Shown here: positions 11,157 through 23,549 of the stretch, one piece after another
How positions within the stretch are numbered: the stretch's first letter is position 1
Layout: the number at the start of each line of letters is the position of its first letter
Assembly (NCBI GenBank): GCA_025266875.1
Contig: JALLLT010000017.1
Coordinates: forward strand, 248,001-312,000
Direction: 5' to 3'
DNA: 64,000 nt
Origin: Fennellomyces sp. T-0311
Lineage: Eukaryota > Mucoromycota > Mucoromycetes > Mucorales > Lichtheimiaceae
Notes under the pieces: generated by a model
What the model was told of the DNA's origin: nothing
Database searches by the model: none
The model's input: only the letters and a program-made list of their open reading frames with translations
Made by a program: the position numbers and the translations under genes

Positions 11157-12556
11157 TTATGTATGTAAGGCCATTTGTACATCTGACGACGAGGAATCAT
11201 CCATATTTACATCGCGTACATTTGTCAGCGAGTTGTCCATCTTCAAGAACACCTCACTTCCGCTCTTAACCACCACCGGCGGGGATGCGAACTTTTTCCG
11301 ATATTCATCCAATTGATCAAGCGTGATATCTGACCCGCCCGTTACCAAGACAACGATATCGCTTGACGGTGTCAGGGATGGCATGATGTCACGAATAATC
11401 TGCGTGTAGCATAGTGACAATCCAGTTCCAGCAGCCGGTTCAACAATCGTTTTGTTATCCTCTGATTTGCAATGTTCTTTAGTGTAGCTTTCAGCAAACC
11501 ACGCGACACTATCCCCACGTACCTGCAAATAACCGCACTGCATCGGCCGCCATCGCGTCGCTCACAGCAAACGGCACCACCGGATGGGCAAGACTGAGCT
11601 CGAGCGACTTGGAACTGACCGACTTGGCTGCAAGACTCGATGCGATTGTCGATGTCTTGGGAACCGAGACCACTTTGCCTGCCACCACCGAGGATTGGAA
11701 CGAGTTGCTTCCATGAGTCTCCACTGCTATCACCGGGACTTCCTTCCATTCAACTTCTTGAAGTCCCATAATAACACCGTTGAGTAAGCCTCCTCCGCCT
11801 ACAGGACAGATGATGGCTGCAGGAGGGGTATCGTGCAACTGTGTTTTAATTTCATGGACAATCGTCGAGTAGCCTTGCCAGAGGTGAGCATGATCGGATG
11901 ACGGTACATAGATGCTATCAAGACAGTTGTCAATGGACCCGTAAGCTATGTATCGTTGGAATTCACATACCCGTTCCTCCGAACAAGTTTTCGGGCGTGT
12001 GTCTCTGATGCGCTCCAGTCCTATCAACCGCGTCAATCGCTATCTCTCTTTTGCATATCCATGCCACCCACGTCTCCATAGATAATCAGTTTCGATCCGT
12101 CATTTCGAATCGTGTCGCATATCCGATCATGAGTTGTCTTGGGCACAACGATGAGTGCCTCTGTCCCCAGCTGCCGAGAACAATACGATACTGCCAGCAC
12201 GGTATTCATTCCTGAGCCGCATACGAACTGAACTTCGGTTCCACGTGTTTGCACCGTTCGATAGCAAAAGTTGCCAATGCCCCTAGAAACAGTGTTAATC
12301 GCGGGATCTAAACGTAGAGCAGCCTGAATCCACCTCATTTTAACGGATCCTGAAGGCTGAATGTTCTCCATTTTGAAAAATACGTTACTAGATCGTAATC
12401 AGTTAGATCGTTGGAGTAGCCCAAAAAATATTGTAGACTATATGGTTACCAGTCGAGCTTGACACTCAAATTAGGAGAGTGGAGCAGTGGAGTGCCTACA
12501 TGGAGAGACTGGAACTCATCGAGCGAGCGATTCTCGTCGTCCGAAGAATCATCCAT
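11157..12556 (-). CDS. L-serine/L-threonine dehydratase (PLP fold type II)
   Basis: Catabolic deaminase of the CHA1/SDS family, converting serine or threonine to a 2-oxo acid and ammonia. Exons on the minus strand: 12450-12556, 12334-12387, 12068-12282, about 11529-12020, and 11157 to about 11463. Splicing rebuilds HVGTPLLHS, ENIQPSGSVKMRGIGNFC (PLP lysine in the SVK) and the phosphate-binding VGGGGLLNG. NKTIVEPAAGTGL and LVTGGSDI lie near the end. No ACT domain is present, so it is not the biosynthetic Ilv1 type. The substrate loop reads CGSGMNT rather than the usual SSGGNAG. Confidence 0.88.
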
Positions 12557-12998
12557 GGAGACGTTGACAGCAAAAGCCCGTCGGTTTGACTAAAACGTGC
12601 TAGAATTTAAATACGGAGTTCCATTCTGCTACGGCCAAGGCACACGCTAGGATAGACATAGAAAGCACCCTTTGATATGCCCAAATGGCTTATTCCTTCG
12701 AGACGCGTGATGTTACTATCATGTGTAAAAGGCAGCGATCCAAGTAGTACATGAATTTAAATGGTTGTTACTCTTTCAGACGCCCAGTCTAGTTTTTAAC
12801 TTTGTTCGCCGGGAGACGTATACAACAAGAGCACTATGGTCACCACGATTAATAAACTATGGCTGCAGCGCTCCAAGCGTCAGGATCGCAGTTACCAAGG
12901 TCATAGCAAGGAAGTTGAGTTCCAAAAGAGACGCGTCTTTTTTCTTTTGGAAAAGCGCGAGCAATTTCGTGTTTTTGCTTGTACGCGCCACCTTTGCC
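12557..12998. other. Divergent intergenic region (dehydratase / FANCD2)
   Basis: Shared upstream region. An open frame in register with FANCD2 continues back to about 12765, so the FANCD2 N-terminus could be longer than annotated. Confidence 0.4.
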
Positions 12999-15900
12999 AT
13001 GACCAAAAATACATTCCTTGATTTAATACAAGATGCCGGAAGTGTCGTTGAGGAGAATGACCGGCCCATTGTATTCAGTATGTGCATTCCTGCGTGAATT
13101 CCGAGTAGCTTTTGCTCACATGACCATCAGTTTGCGAACCTGCCCTTTTCCGCAGGGAACTCTCACTCAAGATCAGAAGCGATCCAGAGTACCCAGGCTG
13201 TCTCGATGAGTTTTTCGAGAGCATGAATACGTGTCTGCAAGAAGTCCAAGTTCTGCGAAAGTTTCTTTTGCCTGCCACGCTTTCGGACCATTTGGTGGAT
13301 ACTCGACAGTAAGCACGTCAATGTTTCGAGCCACCCGTCTCACATTTATAAACGTAGGACAAGCACGTTGGACAGTATGATAAAGACACTCCTTGCCATC
13401 GACATTATTCAGCCCGCATTGATTACTTACTTGTTGGAACGGTTGCCCGAGTTTTACGACGAGCTGGAAAACGAGTAATGCATGATTTACTGCAAATGAG
13501 ACCGAGAAGCTGACTGTATGCACACTAGCAATTCGAGCTCATGCACCGCCCGTCTGATTCTTCATCAACTTCGCTGGTCTGAATACATCGTCGAACCACA
13601 AGCATTGACTGGAAAACTTATCGAGGTAATGTTAGCCTTTATCAGAGCCGTCTTTTACATTGACTGGCATCTTACTAGGTCATCCAAATTACGCCTCCGG
13701 TCATTCAACATGAACTCATCACATCCTTGCCTGATATCATCAATGATTCGGAACACAAGGTGAGTAATGAATTGGGGGGTGGGGAGTATCGGACATCTGT
13801 TGACCGTCGCTATCTCGGCAGCCAATCGTCGTGTATCTGAAGGAACTGATGGATGAGAACATCGAGCTTACGGCTCCGATATTGGATGCCCTTTCCAATC
13901 TCACCCTGAACAACGATAGTCTGGTACGCTGTAATGTAGTCTGGAGAAAACGATGGGATCTAATACTTGTGCAGGAAGGTGTACGGGAAATAGTACTCAA
14001 TCGTCTGGACTCGGCAGAGCTTGATGATCTTGCCGTGATCATTAAGTTTCTACTGCAAACTGTCAATCCATTCACTGTTGATCAGGTAGCGGTCTATGCT
14101 AACGTCAAATCAGACAGCCCCTTTCCAACCTTCCACATTGTATACAGGTCATCTTTGGTATCCGCGAAAAGCTGGACTTTCGCTCGCTTGGAAAATCCAC
14201 GATGCTTACTCTTGCACGTAAACCCAAACACTCGCCCGAAGCACTCATCCTAGGTAAGTTCTCTGCTGATGTTATCTGTTGAAAAAAAAGCATCTAACCC
14301 TTGCTGAAGATTCAATTAAACTCGGCTTTGAGTCTCATAAATACATCTGTGATTCGTGGCTTAAGTCAATTGCAGCGCTTGAAACAAAGGTATGGAATTA
14401 CTAGGCAATAACTGAAGCAAACTCTTACTCTATTATTATTTGATAGCCTGCACATAAAATTATCGACGTGCTGGTTCTCATTATTTTACACTCGATGGCA
14501 TCCATGAAGAAAAAAGCCGAGGCGCTCCTTCGCAAAAAGATTATAAGCGGTCTCATCACGTCTCCTTTGATACAAGAGACCATCCTGCAACACGCAGACG
14601 GCTTGGCTGGGTAATACATATGTGCGTGGCATAATTGATAGACTATACTTATCTCGTGATAAAATAGTTACTGGGACACCATCCTTTCGTTGTCCGAAAG
14701 CCTACTACGTTCCTCTGAACAGCACAGTGTAGTGATTCCATGCTCCAGTATCCTGTATACATGCGCTTTCAAGTCAAGCGATGCGTATTATCGACAGGAA
14801 ATCATCGGGTCGTTGGTCACTCATATCGGCAGTGGTTCAATATCCTTTTTTTTGCGATTGTGAATATGTTTGTGCAGCTGCTATCTTACGTATCACCTTA
14901 ACCTATCTTGTTTCGCATACGTAACGGAAATGGATGTCTCTCTAGACACTCTCCTTCATCTTGCGAAAACCGACATTGAGAATATGGTGGTCTATGATAT
15001 TTTCATCAAGGGAATTCTCGATTACTTGGACAGTCTTACACTGCTACAAATCCGAACCCTCTTTAACATCTTCAGTCTCCTATCGCTCACAGTAGGCTTA
15101 CAGCGCTGCAAGTATACCGATTAATCTAATAGGTGTGCTTTGCAGGCAAATGAACGGAAAGATGGAACTTCCAGTTTCTGGTCTGAAATTCAAATCATCA
15201 TTCGGAAACATCTATCGATTCCTCGAGACAAATACAAGCGTATTGGTATCATCGGAAGCTTGGCTGCTGTCAAAGTCCTTGCGTCGGCTGAGTCATGCGA
15301 CGGTAACGAAGCTGCTGGATCAAGTACCCAACGTATGTATATAGAACTATGAGGATTATCCATGTGTGCATTAACAATACGTTTAGGAGAATTGACAGCG
15401 GATGAAGTGTATCGGCACCCATTGCTGCGGCAAGCTACTAACTTGGTGGAAATGGCACTTCACAACTGTCAAGAATATCCAGTAAGAATATGTGCGATGC
15501 TTTGTCGCAGCTCACTTTCTAATGGTTTCATTAATAGGTGTGTTTAGCACTTGTTTACGACGAGCTAGCAGATATGTTGGAGCATGTCAATTTGGACAAG
15601 CGGATGCAATTGTACATCAAGGAGCAGTTGACCAGCGACTTCATCGAGAAATACGTTGCAGATATTGAAGAAGTTGATGATCGCGTGGAAAAGGATGCAG
15701 GTCGTCTTGAGGTCACGCTAAAGCCTCGAGTTGCGATGAACCTGGATGGTGAAGTAAAGGGCTTGATCATACCATTGTCAAAGAGTGCTACTAATGGACG
15801 TATTATAGGAATCTAGCATTGCCATCAACTTTTACTCCTTACTTCTCGACAATGAAGGAAAGAAAAAGAAGAGGCTTGTCGTGCCGCTCTGTGCGCTGTT

Positions 15901-18900
15901 TAACTTGCTCCAAAGCAGCGAAAAAGTTACCAACAATGGCAGTCTCGAAGATATCGATGCGTTGGTGGGATGCGGTTTGGTCTTGTTTGATGATGGGGAT
16001 ATCGAGGTACGGCAATGTGGTCATACAGGTGTGCAGATGTTTTCTAACGTGATGATGTAGGACCTGGTTAATAGCCTTGATACATATGAACTCCAAGGTG
16101 CATGCGATCTCATGTACTACGCGATCAACTGGTAACTATCTATTTAGATTCAGAAAGACGTTGCTTATTTTTTGATTAATAATAGGTGCAGAGAATTATT
16201 GAATGCCTTTTCTTCAATATCCGAAAAGTCCATCCATCTCAAGATAGTCCAAAGACTTAAGGGTATTTTAAGGCTTGAGGCCACGTTGGACAAGCTCATC
16301 AAAAAAGTATCGAGCTATACCCCGTTGGACGCATGGTTACCAATAGCTGATATAAAAGAAACCAATATTCGGTCCTCACTCGCCATCAGCGCAGTAAGAT
16401 TATTACTTATTCCGGAGTATTCTCGAGTTGCTGACTTACTTGTACACTAGACCGGAAGAGGCGCTGATGAAACTTCAGATTCAGAGGCCAAATCAACCAA
16501 AAGAGATTACAAGCCAAATCTGGGTTCAGTTTCATACAGTTCAGTGGCAGCCTTGAGATCTCATATGCGCGCGCTAAATGTAAGTTTACATGCGAGCTTA
16601 CTTGCTTATATTGATATTTTTTCTTGATATCCTATATAGGTTGATGTGCTGAGCATCCTGAGCTTGGATGATACTACATCTGAAGATGAGAATACGTTAA
16701 ATGTAAGGAGGATCTGAATGGCTAATATACGTGGTGGTCTAATCATTGACTGTTAGTACCCAGCGTTGAACTATATTTTCAAAGATTTGAATGAGAAACT
16801 CAAGATCAAGCTCGCGGCTCCTCCCGTCACTTACTTTGGAAAGAGAAAGACTGTGGATGACAAGCAAGTCAATTTGCACAGCACTACCATGCTTTCCCGG
16901 CTGAGTGCCTCCGATTTGGTGAAACAGGTATCTAGTTGAAGCGATCCATGAAGAAAAAGTGCCAACAGACGTATCTTTAGGTCTTGAAACATCTCCCCAG
17001 TATCCTTCAGCGACTAGAAAATATCTATGCAGATAGTCAGCTGCAGGTATGATTAACCGCAAAACAAACAACTCTCGCTAAAAATAAAGAACATCCAGGA
17101 TACTCAAGCCGGTCGCATCGAATCTGTAAGCAGCCAAGGTGTATGATATCCAAGTACCATATATTCACAGCTATATATAGGGATCTGAAGCGATTGTTGA
17201 GTGCACTGCACATATTATGGATATCCTTTTCAAGCTGCTTTCGTGGCGAGAAATTGAGAATCCCGAACACCGTGATATACTTGAGAATACTATTCACATA
17301 CTAGCGTCGCGTATCAACAAAGATCCTAATGACACATTTGATGTCAACCTGAGGGAAGCATTCAAGTATCTAGCTCAATTTGCCGAGAACATGCCAAGTG
17401 CCACGACAGTCATTGTTCTGTACAGAACGTTGATGCGGCTCATGGCTCTTTCCGAAGACGATGAAGAAATCAAGCGAGATGCCTATGAAGTTGTTGTTCG
17501 CATTTCGTCCACGGATTGGTTTGATTGGAGAGATATCAAGGTAAGAAAAGTGAGAGTGATAGACCACAAGCAACTAATACATTTTATACAGAAAGACATA
17601 ACGGAGCTAGTTGAGCAAACCATCAAACTCAGTGAAGACCCGCTGGAGTCATTGCATACGTATGTGGACGTCGTCCTTCCTCAATACAACGAGGGCGAGC
17701 GACAGGAAGAGTATCCACTTTTACGTGGAGATACAGTCCTCTTCTACTATCAGGTATTTGGCATCTATCATGGCGCTTCCATAGCAACGCGCTTATAATG
17801 TAACCAGGCAGTGATAAACCAAGCTGTGGAGGCATTGCACTTTCTTGATCAAGTGTCGTCGGATGATTGCGACAACGAGGATGTTGCACTGGAGAAAATC
17901 GGAAAGGTCGTCAAGATCTTCCGACGAATCACAAGCTATATCAAGGACAAGAATCAAAAGCTGCTGCACAGTGTTCTTCTCAAGACGGGCCGAACATTCA
18001 TTGAGCAGTTCACCAAGCACACTTTGCCCTACTTTTCAGAAATCGCCAAAGGACACAAGGACGAGATTTTGAACATCATCAGAGATTTCCAGTCCTGCAC
18101 CCGTATGCTGCAGGTAAAAGCATTGTATACCCAGCCATTTCATTCCTTGCTAACGGTGAGAGCAGATCATCTGCTCCCATGTGAAAATGTTGAAAGATTC
18201 AATGTTGGCAGGATACGTTCCAGCACTAAAGAAGGCGATGGAAACCTTCCTCTTCCAATTAAAGATATTCCTCACAGCGAATCTCCCTGCGGACTCCTTT
18301 ACTATGGGTAAGTGTTGGCTGTGCGATATCAGATCATGGGACTCTAAGCTTTAATTGGTACTAGCTGCATTGAAACACAAGGACATCAGTGGGGCCGAAG
18401 TCTCTTCTCAGGTAAGTGTCCGCACGCTTCTTCCTGAGACAAGCTGTATTCACATCGTTTGCAGATTCCGCGCGACATATCGTCTGCCTCTGAAATGGAA
18501 GTGGAAGAGAGCGAAGAGCAAATATCACCGCCTAAAAGAAAGCGATCAAAAGCATATGGTCGCAGAGGAGGTACAAATCACAGTGACGATGACAGAGAGA
18601 TCCGGACAACCAGCCAAGTGCCGACCACCGATGATGAGGACGAGGATGACGAGGAGCGGGGGCTAGCGATGGGAGCAGAACAAGAAGAGGATGAGATTAT
18701 GGAAATTGACCTCAACAGTTCGGACGAGGAGCAACAACCTGCGTTATCCCAGCGAAAGACACTAGCGATATCGATCGATGACGACGACGACGACGAAGAA
18801 GAGGAGATTGTTCCTATGTCTCCTTCGCCGCCACCAATATCGCGAACTCCATCAACAGACGATCCATTGCCTCGGAAACGGCGACTAGGAATAGGACGAC

Positions 18901-18956
18901 CAAACATACCAAAGAAACAAAAGGTGTTTTCGTTAACAAGAAGATCAGCGGAATAA
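12999..18956 (+). CDS. FANCD2: FANCD2 DNA-repair protein
   Basis: Fanconi anaemia pathway protein, monoubiquitinated and clamped on DNA at interstrand crosslinks. About two dozen exons with short introns; many join family sequence in frame. Examples are TLLAIDIIQPALITYLLERLP, HELITSLPDIINDSEHK, DLAVIIKFLLQTVNPF, FIKGILDYLDSL and NWCRELLNAFSS, and near the end GRTFIEQFTKHTLPYF. The lysine equivalent to human K561 is kept in DKYKRIGIIGS (codon 15236-15238). The tail (18480-18956) is acidic with basic patches, as in other FANCD2 proteins. The start at 12999 (MTKNTFLDLIQDAG) is provisional. A ubiquitin ligase partner (FANCL) is not in this window. Confidence 0.9.
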
Positions 18957-18994
18957 GAAAATAATAAAGACACTTTTGTGCTTCTTTTCCAAGA

Positions 18995-20023
18995 ATGCAA
19001 AATTCTATTGCGTCTGTTGAACAGATCGAGCAAACTCCATCACGAAAAGATGGCATTTCTGAAGATCTTGAGGAGACACTGCGAAATTTTGGTTGCGAGT
19101 TTATACAGAGTGCAGGCATCTTACTCAAACTGCAAGTATATGCATTCTCCCCACGCGATCTGTCAGCTTATACATTGTAACAGTCCACAGGTAGCTATGG
19201 CAACCGCTCAAGTACTATTCCAACGATTCTTTTACATGGCAAGTTTGAAAGATTTTGGTATTATCGTAAGTTCTTGTAACGGTAACCTTGACAACCAACT
19301 TATACGTACAGGCTAGGAAATTGGCATGGGTGCATTATTCCTTGGTTCCAAGGTTGAAGAATCATTTACCCGACTCACCTATGTGGTAGCTGTATATGAT
19401 TATCTATTACGAAAAGCTCGCAACCAGCCCACATATCCACCTTTGGATGCATTTTCGCAGGTTAGTGGGGGAGGGGAGGCGGAGGCAAAAAGTAACAAGA
19501 AAGGGGCAGATATTGACACGAACTTTTTAGCGCGCGTATGATCTGAAAAACATGATCATCACTGGGGAAATGCAAATATTGAAGCGCCTAGGGTTCAATG
19601 TACATGTCCAGCTTCCATATGGATTAATGATCAATTATCTGCGGATACTAGGTTTAGAAGAGGATGAGACAGTTGCTGGAAGGGCCTGGAACTATCTCAA
19701 TGATGGGTAAGCTTGGATAACTGCAACCCAACTTTTACTCCTTTGGAACTTGTTTCTGACACCCAAAATATTTTAGATTACGTTCTACTGTATACGCAAC
19801 GTATGAGCCCGCAACCATTGCATGCGCGGCTATATGGCTTGCATGTCGTGATCAGGCTATCAAGCTGCCTCCAGACTGGTATCTCCTTTTCGACACTGAT
19901 CTAGAGAATGTCGTCAATGCTGCAGGCCAAGTACGACGAGTCTATTACACCAAATTGGACAGGGAACGGCTTCCACTTTACTCGAACGAAATGGGTAAAT
20001 GGCTGGCTACCAACGGAAATTAA
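18995..20023 (+). CDS. Cyclin L-like transcription/splicing cyclin
   Basis: Partner of CDK11-type kinases in transcription and pre-mRNA splicing. Exons begin 18995-19135, 19191-19265 and 19317 to about 19459; two more follow, resuming at about 19531 and 19756. The cyclin box contains FIQSAGILLKLQVAMATAQV, VLFQRFFYMASL, LGSKVEES, IITGEMQILKRLGFNVHV and AWNYLNDGLRSTVYATYEP. The Arg/Ser-rich tail of animal cyclin L is absent; the protein ends shortly after the second cyclin fold. The start codon lies 38 bp after the FANCD2 stop. Confidence 0.88.
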
Positions 20024-20123
20024 TCCACGAAAAAAAAAGATAGCAGTGCATTGTATATATTTCGCTATTACTTTTTTTTTCAATTTTTTTTGCATTTGGA
20101 TTTACTTATAGATTATTACAACA

Positions 20124-20987
20124 CTAGTTTGTTTCATTGGGTGATGACCCTATATTATGATTAAGCTGTGCTTGGTAAGTCCGTACCATGGACCGTGACG
20201 GACGCGGTACCGGCGGAGGCGGATGCTGATCGGCTAAAGTTGGCATGACAGCTGCAGGAGTCCGGTTTCCTGTTATTAGATGACTATGGTCGACGCTGAA
20301 GCTTGGACTATAGGCAAGTTGTGGAGAATACTGAGTGGACTTGGAGACAGTCGGTGATGGTGGTTCCAAATAGTGCTGCTTTTTCATTATATCCTCATCA
20401 TACGGAGGTGGGAGTGTAGATGGACATCGGGATGAGACAGTATCCGTGGTGCTATACCAGCTATGTCGTACACCCCATCCCCGCTTGCCCTGGCCTTGCT
20501 CCGATCTCCATTTTTGTCGTTTCTTGCTGGCTAAAAGGATAATAACGAGGAGCAAGATACTGATGCCGCCAAGAACCCCAATCATCGATCCCATCAACGA
20601 GTCTTTGATTTTGTTATTTTCTGTGCTAGATGCAGCAGAAGTTTCGACTGCAGGACCAGCAACAATGGCAGTGGCTACAGGCGATTCGGATAATGTTGCA
20701 CTGGATAAGGCGCTGGATGATACAGATGGGATAATCGCTGAAGGTGTTGGTGATACAACAATTGTTGAATATAAGGGGCGGTGTGTCTGCCACGTATAAT
20801 GGGTAGTGCTGTCATGACGATGACGATTGTGGCGTTCTTTCGATGAAGCTTCTTTCTTCTTCGCTGTTGTTGTTGTATGTTCGTGGTGTTTTTGGCTGCT
20901 TCCGTCAGTGGGCGCCGAGGTCGTTTCGTTGACAGGCATAGCTAACAAGCTAACGCAGAAAAAGAAGATCCTCAGTATATATACCAT
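20124..20987 (-). CDS. Single-pass membrane protein with Ser/Thr-rich ectodomain and PPxY motif
   Basis: Intronless, 287 residues. A signal peptide (MVYILRIFFFCVSLLA) is followed by a Ser/Thr- and His-rich extracellular part, then one membrane helix around IGVLGGISILLLVIILLA with a basic stop-transfer SKKRQKW. The cytoplasmic tail carries LPPPYDED, a PPxY motif of the type bound by WW domains of Nedd4/Rsp5 ligases, and later PPPPVPRPSR, a possible SH3 ligand. The layout resembles wall-stress sensors or Rsp5 adaptors, but no WSC or other named domain is seen. Confidence 0.7.
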   Translation of the reverse strand: MVYILRIFFFCVSLLAMPVNETTSAPTDGSSQKHHEHTTTTAKKKEASSKERHNRHRHDSTTHYTWQTHRPLYSTIVVSPTPSAIIPSVSSSALSSATLSESPVATAIVAGPAVETSAASSTENNKIKDSLMGSMIGVLGGISILLLVIILLASKKRQKWRSEQGQGKRGWGVRHSWYSTTDTVSSRCPSTLPPPYDEDIMKKQHYLEPPSPTVSKSTQYSPQLAYSPSFSVDHSHLITGNRTPAAVMPTLADQHPPPPVPRPSRSMVRTYQAQLNHNIGSSPNETN

Positions 20988-22297
20988 CCTGCACCAAGGC
21001 AACGGCTGGGAATCTAAGCGACTCCTCGAGGGGTGAAATTGGGGATATTCTGACTCCTTAATCGCTGTGATTCCATGGCGCGGAAGCTGTCTGCTGCATA
21101 ATTCCTGTTCCGGCTCTTTCTTTGGGATGCTTTTTTTTTTTACTTGTTGGAGATTATGTATATTTACTAGAAATCACTACAGTGACTAATTTTCATGTCT
21201 GCACGCTGGATTATAAAATGAATTATAGGTTATGAGTGCGAGAAAGTCGGTTATTAGTAAAAGATTGGGATGGGTGCGAAATATATGACTCTTTACAAAA
21301 TAAGCGATAGGTTTGATATGCAGCATGCATAGTTACTAGCAGTCATTTACACTGACGACGATCTCTTGTAGACTGTAGCGTAGGTATACAGCTCTTCACA
21401 TAGCCGCTCGTCTGTGCAGGCAAATGCAATGTTTTCGTATAGCGCTTGTTTTTGATTAACGTACTTTTACAGCTATGTTGTTCCTATTGGTGTTTACAAC
21501 GGAAACTAACTTGCATAGACGGGATCATTTTAGAGGGATATATTGTATAGGTATAAATTTGGAATGTGAAGGTTACAGGACAGTCTAGATCATTTACTTT
21601 GCGATTAAATATGCATTACTTGTCGCTCGATGTGCATACGTTCAACAATGTACGGATCAGTATAGCATCTCCTCCGCCGAGTTGCAGATGGCTACAAATA
21701 CGATGCCTTTCCTCTTGAGATGATGACAGCGGATGGTTAGATCACCTGTTTATGAGCTTTAGAATTTTAATAACAAATATTTAGATAATGAAAAGCACCA
21801 CGCCTTGCTAATAAACTGACCAAATGTTTGAGACAATATCAAAAGTATCTCAGTATTACATCCTGCTCTGTGCGATCACCTGTTATCTATCGGATGAACC
21901 TGCTTGTGATGTACACCGTGCTACTTATGTATTTATTCTTGTGGTGTATAAGCAATTGATTGACGAAAAGTGCATACTTGACAAGGATACTGTTACTGCT
22001 GACCTACTCTGACGAATATTCGAATCTGTAAGGTCCAGAGCTTTAAAAGTCACTTCAGACCAGAACACACACCCTCGCTATCACAGGTGTAGAATTATCA
22101 GTCGCATTTTATCCGCCAAGTGATAATGAAAAATCTGAAAATGGTGTCCAGCGGAGCAAACAGTTTCATTATGCAAATGGGGACTTGCACACTCTTGTGA
22201 TACTTGCGGCTGTTGATTGTTTCAATCATAAACGCGAACCGATCCTGTCCCAGTTGTGTTCCCCTGTCCAGGAATTCTCGACGGTGTACCTTTTGCA
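20988..22297. other. Divergent intergenic region
   Basis: AT-rich with only short frames. It holds the promoters of the membrane protein (minus) and the bZIP gene (plus). A T-run lies at about 21132-21142. Confidence 0.5.
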
Positions 22298-22912
22298 ATG
22301 TTGATCGCGGACTATACCGACGTGAACTTTTCTTCTGTTTCTGGCAGCAATCCTGATCACGACACTATGACTTCTTCTCATTCACAGCAAGATTTGGCTG
22401 ACGGCGTGATCGGGTTTTCCGACACGTTCTATGACTGTTCTGCGATCGAGAGCAATGAAGAATTCAGCATTATATGGGATCTGTTTTCTACTGCCGCATT
22501 TGCCGAGCCTTCGTTGGTATCTGCGAGCGAGGAAAATACTTCTTATCAGGCGTTTGTTGCTCCTGATATGTTGCAGCAGCAAAACGGATCATCAACAGTG
22601 TCCGACGACATACCCGATGTGAAAATCGCTCCAGCTCCACGAGTCGACGAACTGAAAAGAACCAAGGCAGTTAAAAGGAAGAGTAGCCTGATGGACGACT
22701 ATCCGGACAACGAAGGACGCCGACAGAGACGTCTTTTAAGGAATAGAATCGCAGCAAAGGAGTGTCGTGAGAAGAAGAAGCAACACATCCAGACATTGAC
22801 GAAGCGGATTCAGCAGCTGGAGACCGAGAATGAACAGTTGAGGGAACAGTTACGTGAGTTGAATGAAAAACTGGACCGTTTCTCGCAAATGAACGACACA
22901 CATTTGGCATGA
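22298..22912 (+). CDS. bZIP transcription factor (CREB/ATF-like)
   Basis: About 204 residues. The N-terminal half is acidic and Ser-rich, a likely activation region. The basic region RRLLRNRIAAKECREKKK carries the NxxAAxxCR signature. It runs into a leucine zipper (LTKRIQQLETENEQLREQL) ending close to the C-terminus. Start 22298 is the first ATG in frame. An acceptor-like CCTGTCCAG at 22264-22272 leaves open an upstream exon. Confidence 0.85.
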   Translation: MLIADYTDVNFSSVSGSNPDHDTMTSSHSQQDLADGVIGFSDTFYDCSAIESNEEFSIIWDLFSTAAFAEPSLVSASEENTSYQAFVAPDMLQQQNGSSTVSDDIPDVKIAPAPRVDELKRTKAVKRKSSLMDDYPDNEGRRQRRLLRNRIAAKECREKKKQHIQTLTKRIQQLETENEQLREQLRELNEKLDRFSQMNDTHLA

Positions 22913-23166
22913 ATGTACATATCTTTATACGAACATTATTGATGAACAAATCTCCGCTGCATCAACACTGCTACATATCCAATCACTCCCATCCATTTAA
23001 GCGCTAGAAATATCTGATTTCAGTAACAGAAAATAAAAAGTGTACTTTATACCAACTTGCCATAAGCAAATGGAGCATATGATCAGATATAGGATAGTAG
23101 CGTTGCATACAGCGGAAAAATGTTCTTCAATAAGTATCATGCTCTCCAGAGCTTCTTAAAAGTCAC

Positions 23167-23549
23167 CTACCAAGTAAGAGTAGCTGATGCTTCTACCCGA
23201 AGGCCACACCAACCACAATCGCCGACGATGTTGCTGCCTGTGCCGTGGAAAGACACAGCACTTTTTAGATTGGTACGTTGCCCTATCACCAGGACATCAA
23301 CGGCGAAGGAAAGATGCTTGATAAAAAGAATACTAAAAGTACAACTATCGTCAGCAATGCAACACCGTGTATTATTGTCCAACCGCGACTTACTATGTGT
23401 GCCAAGGAATTTTGAAAGTTGTTGCGGACGTTTTCGTCACTACAAATGTTACATATAAGAATGATATATTCTGGGATTGACATAAAATACATACAGCTCA
23501 TTGTTACGAAAAAAGTCCAAGGAACAAAGGTGGTTTGGCTAAGCTGCAT
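23167..23549 (-). CDS. Possible small spliced gene (92 aa)
   Basis: Two consensus introns (GTATGT..TTGTAG and GTAAGT..GATAG, 55 and 49 nt) remove every stop and give one open frame from an ATG at 23549 to a TAG at 23167-23169. The product contains FSILFIKHLSFAVDVLVIG, hydrophobic, and ends VEASATLTW. No family is recognised. The splice ends are convincing, but the gene is short and could be chance. Confidence 0.3.

Noticed and set aside
12765..12998. N-terminal extension of FANCD2 in the same frame
   Set aside because: Composition looks like untranslated sequence and no family motif is present; kept only as an alternative start.
18578..19033. Minus-strand Ser-rich frame
   Set aside because: Antisense of the acidic FANCD2 tail and cyclin L start.
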